NCBI RefSeq assembly: GCF_023715645.1
Contig: NZ_JAMBOP010000039.1
Location: 1-37,766, forward strand
Source: Bacillus cytotoxicus
GTDB taxonomy: Bacteria; Bacillota; Bacilli; Bacillales; Bacillaceae_G
DNA: 37,766 nt
Direction of reading: 5' to 3'
How positions within the stretch are numbered: position 1 is the first letter of the stretch; every line of letters starts with the position of its first letter. Shown here one piece after another: positions 37,696-37,766 of this stretch. A program made the position numbers and the translations under genes. The notes below the pieces were generated by a model, which made no database searches, was not told the DNA's origin, and saw only the letters and a program-made list of their open reading frames with translations.

Positions 37696-37766
37696 TTAAA
37701 ATAAGCTTTGCCTATTCTTCATACGATAACTGTCTCCATCCATATGGATAACTTCCACACGATGCA
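37696..37766 (-). CDS. istB: IstB-like IS21-family helper ATPase, C-terminal fragment
   Basis: The frame at the window edge encodes HRVEVIHMDGDSYRMKNRQS followed by LF and TAA. The GDSYRMK word preceded by a hydrophobic strand is the typical end of IstB, the AAA+ target-selection helper of IS21-family transposases. The gene continues beyond the window. Its direction is the same as the NRPS genes, so readthrough from the element could drive NRPS1. The call rests on 22 residues and remembered family features. Confidence 0.68.
   Translation of the reverse strand, partial: HRVEVIHMDGDSYRMKNRQSLF

Noticed and set aside
1-37766. tRNA, rRNA, CRISPR array, phage genes
   Set aside because: No cloverleaf-like gene, regularly spaced repeats or phage structural proteins were seen.

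Overview
The window looks like a chromosomal segment of a low-GC Gram-positive bacterium, most likely of the Bacillus cereus group. That assignment is inferred from the style of the flanking genes (LysR regulators, a YdeI-like protein, an OatA/OafA-type acyltransferase, an MFS exporter), from Bacillus-type ribosome binding sites, and from a short interspersed repeat present in four copies at the left end. No search was possible.

Left third (1-9311): ordinary accessory chromosome. A LysR regulator (432-1328, -), an alpha/beta hydrolase between copies of the interspersed repeat (2410-3174, +), a YdeI-like protein with a CDGSH-like tail (3718-4380, +), a membrane O-acyltransferase with a fused SGNH domain (4511-6322, -), an MFS exporter and a divergent LysR regulator (6668-7822, - and 7915-8766, +), and a 42-residue ORF (8814-8942, -). 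Rho-independent-type hairpins separate most of these units.

Right three quarters (9312-37766): a very A+T-rich nonribosomal peptide synthetase (NRPS) cluster, all on the minus strand, so it reads from right to left. Order: the tail of an IS21-family istB gene; NRPS1 (A-PCP-C-A-PCP-C, 5' end cut by the IS); NRPS2 (A-PCP-C-A-PCP-C); NRPS3 (A-PCP-terminal condensation/epimerization-like domain); an FtsX-type ABC permease and its ATPase; an Sfp-type phosphopantetheinyl transferase; a type II thioesterase; a decayed IS3-family element; and NRPS4 (A-PCP-thioester reductase). Ten-residue specificity codes can be read from the adenylation domains by comparison with GrsA: Thr, Gly, Orn, Val, Phe, Phe. 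With the terminal reductase domain this predicts ...Thr-Gly-Orn-Val-Phe-Phe-aldehyde, or a cyclic imine derived from it.

Three things stand out. (1) Subunits NRPS2, 3 and 4 start with only the second half of a condensation domain, with no HHxxxDG half, while NRPS1 and NRPS2 carry a complete C domain at the C-terminus. This is an unusual way to split modules between proteins. (2) A 2220-bp block (half-C plus A domain) is present almost identically in NRPS3 and NRPS4, giving both the same Phe code. (3) The cluster looks damaged: an in-frame TGA in NRPS4, a G-to-V change in the A3 motif of NRPS3, the IS21 junction at the 5' end and the IS3 relic. All differences I found between the two duplicated blocks lie in about 400 bp, so an assembly or polishing error must be excluded before calling it dead.
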